Positions 49,538 to 49,676 of a stretch of 49,676 nt of DNA are shown here, piece after piece (position 1 is the stretch's first letter; each line of letters opens with the position of its first letter). The notes under the pieces were generated by a model, which saw only the letters and a program-made list of their open reading frames with translations, was not told where the DNA came from and did not search any database. Made by a program: the position numbers and the translations under genes. This stretch comes from Veillonellaceae bacterium (GTDB lineage: Bacteria; Bacillota_C; Negativicutes; UBA1444), in assembly GCA_012798135.1 (NCBI GenBank), contig JAAZNU010000044.1, forward strand, positions 1 through 49,676, written 5' to 3'.

Positions 49538-49676
49538 GGTCTGTCAAGGAATTTGTGCTTTTGCCCTGTAAATTGAAACCGGCTATTTGAGGTAGGCCTT
49601 CACTTTATCCGGAAAGAAAATCGACAGCTGCAACAGGATTTGTCCCCAGTTCTGTATCCGTCCCGTCCATTTGCGC
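49538..49676 (-). mobile_element. IS256-family element, right end (cut by window edge)
   Basis: The coding end of a transposase reaches the window edge and is followed by about 45 bases up to GGGTCTGTCAAGGAATTTGTGC (split: GGGTCTGTCAAGG then AATTTGTGC) at 49538-49559, which looks like an IS256-type terminal inverted repeat. Its mate lies outside the window, so the element boundary is an estimate. Confidence 0.6.
49583..49676 (-). CDS. IS256 family transposase, C-terminal end (partial)
   Basis: Thirty codons before a TAG at 49583-49585, open to the window edge. The translation contains RKWTGRIQNWGQILLQLSIF and ends FPDKVKAYLK. The spaced Trp residues and WG.IL..L..F pattern are those of the C-terminus of IS256/mutator-type transposases. 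The catalytic DDE residues lie beyond the window, so activity cannot be judged. Confidence 0.75.
   Translation of the reverse strand, partial: RKWTGRIQNWGQILLQLSIFFPDKVKAYLK

Noticed and set aside
1..49676. CRISPR array, tRNA, rRNA or prophage genes
   Set aside because: No regularly spaced repeat-spacer pattern was found; the only tandem repeat is the spacerless 12-mer array. No tRNA-like or rRNA segment and no phage structural genes were recognised by eye. A tRNAscan or Infernal search would settle small RNAs.

Overview
The window looks like a chromosomal segment of a diderm member of the Firmicutes (class Negativicutes, Sporomusaceae-like). Two observations support this together. A tRNA-sensing T-box leader at about 34.3-34.6 kb is a Firmicutes hallmark, and the Tad pilus locus at 7-15.7 kb includes a secretin (CpaC/RcpA), which only makes sense with an outer membrane. 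Composition is fairly GC-rich, most starts carry strong GGAGG-type ribosome binding sites, and several starts are GTG or TTG. No rRNA, tRNA or CRISPR array was seen. The organism name is inference; the sequence itself does not state it.

Layout. 0-3.8 kb: the start of an acylating (sulfo)acetaldehyde dehydrogenase running off the left edge, a LysR regulator, a YeiH-type putative sulfate/sulfite exporter and a divergent LysR regulator with a strong palindrome between the last two. 3.8-6.9 kb: two tandem aspartase genes behind a structured leader. 7.0-15.7 kb: one long minus-strand Tad/Flp pilus operon (flp, cpaB, cpaC, REC-domain cpaE/tadZ, tadB, tadE, tadG-like, tadA, tadC, DUF192). 15.9-19.8 kb: an ABC-2 exporter pair followed by a secreted PDZ protein and a secreted PGRP-type amidase, ending at a terminator. 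20-25.5 kb: a NagD-like HAD phosphatase, a hydroxyisobutyrate-dehydrogenase-like reductase, isocitrate dehydrogenase downstream of a DcuC-type carrier gene interrupted by an in-frame TAG, and a divergent LysR gene. 25.6-31.2 kb: RsgA, a CD3324-type HTH protein, TspO, a 12-bp minisatellite, a flavin reductase-like protein and a MATE/GNAT gene pair. 31.6-34.6 kb: a TrpXYZ-type ABC importer under a T-box leader that carries two successive T-box antiterminator sequences. 34.7-36.2 kb: a two-subunit UxaA-type hydro-lyase. 36.4-44.1 kb: several exported proteins (an HEXXH metallopeptidase-like protein, a MORN-repeat protein, an S41 peptidase, a DUF3089 hydrolase) around cytosolic PepD and a long-form PurC. 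44.3-46.7 kb: a DUF47/Pit phosphate transport pair and a DUF1003 protein. 47.2-49.3 kb: a large secreted serine beta-lactamase-like hydrolase. The right edge cuts into an IS256-family element, and a short intergenic repeat occurs three times in the last 6 kb.

How the genes work together. The largest coherent system is the Tad secretion/adhesion pilus. Its pilin, alignment, ATPase, platform and secretin genes are all here except a prepilin peptidase. The left-hand genes suggest C2-sulfonate or acetaldehyde metabolism with sulfite/sulfate export, each under LysR control. Aspartases, a C4-dicarboxylate carrier relic and isocitrate dehydrogenase point to anaerobic dicarboxylate and amino acid metabolism. 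The regulatory DNA is the most unusual part of the window: the double T-box element, the nested palindromes before the aspartases, the phased repeats near the left edge and the minisatellite.
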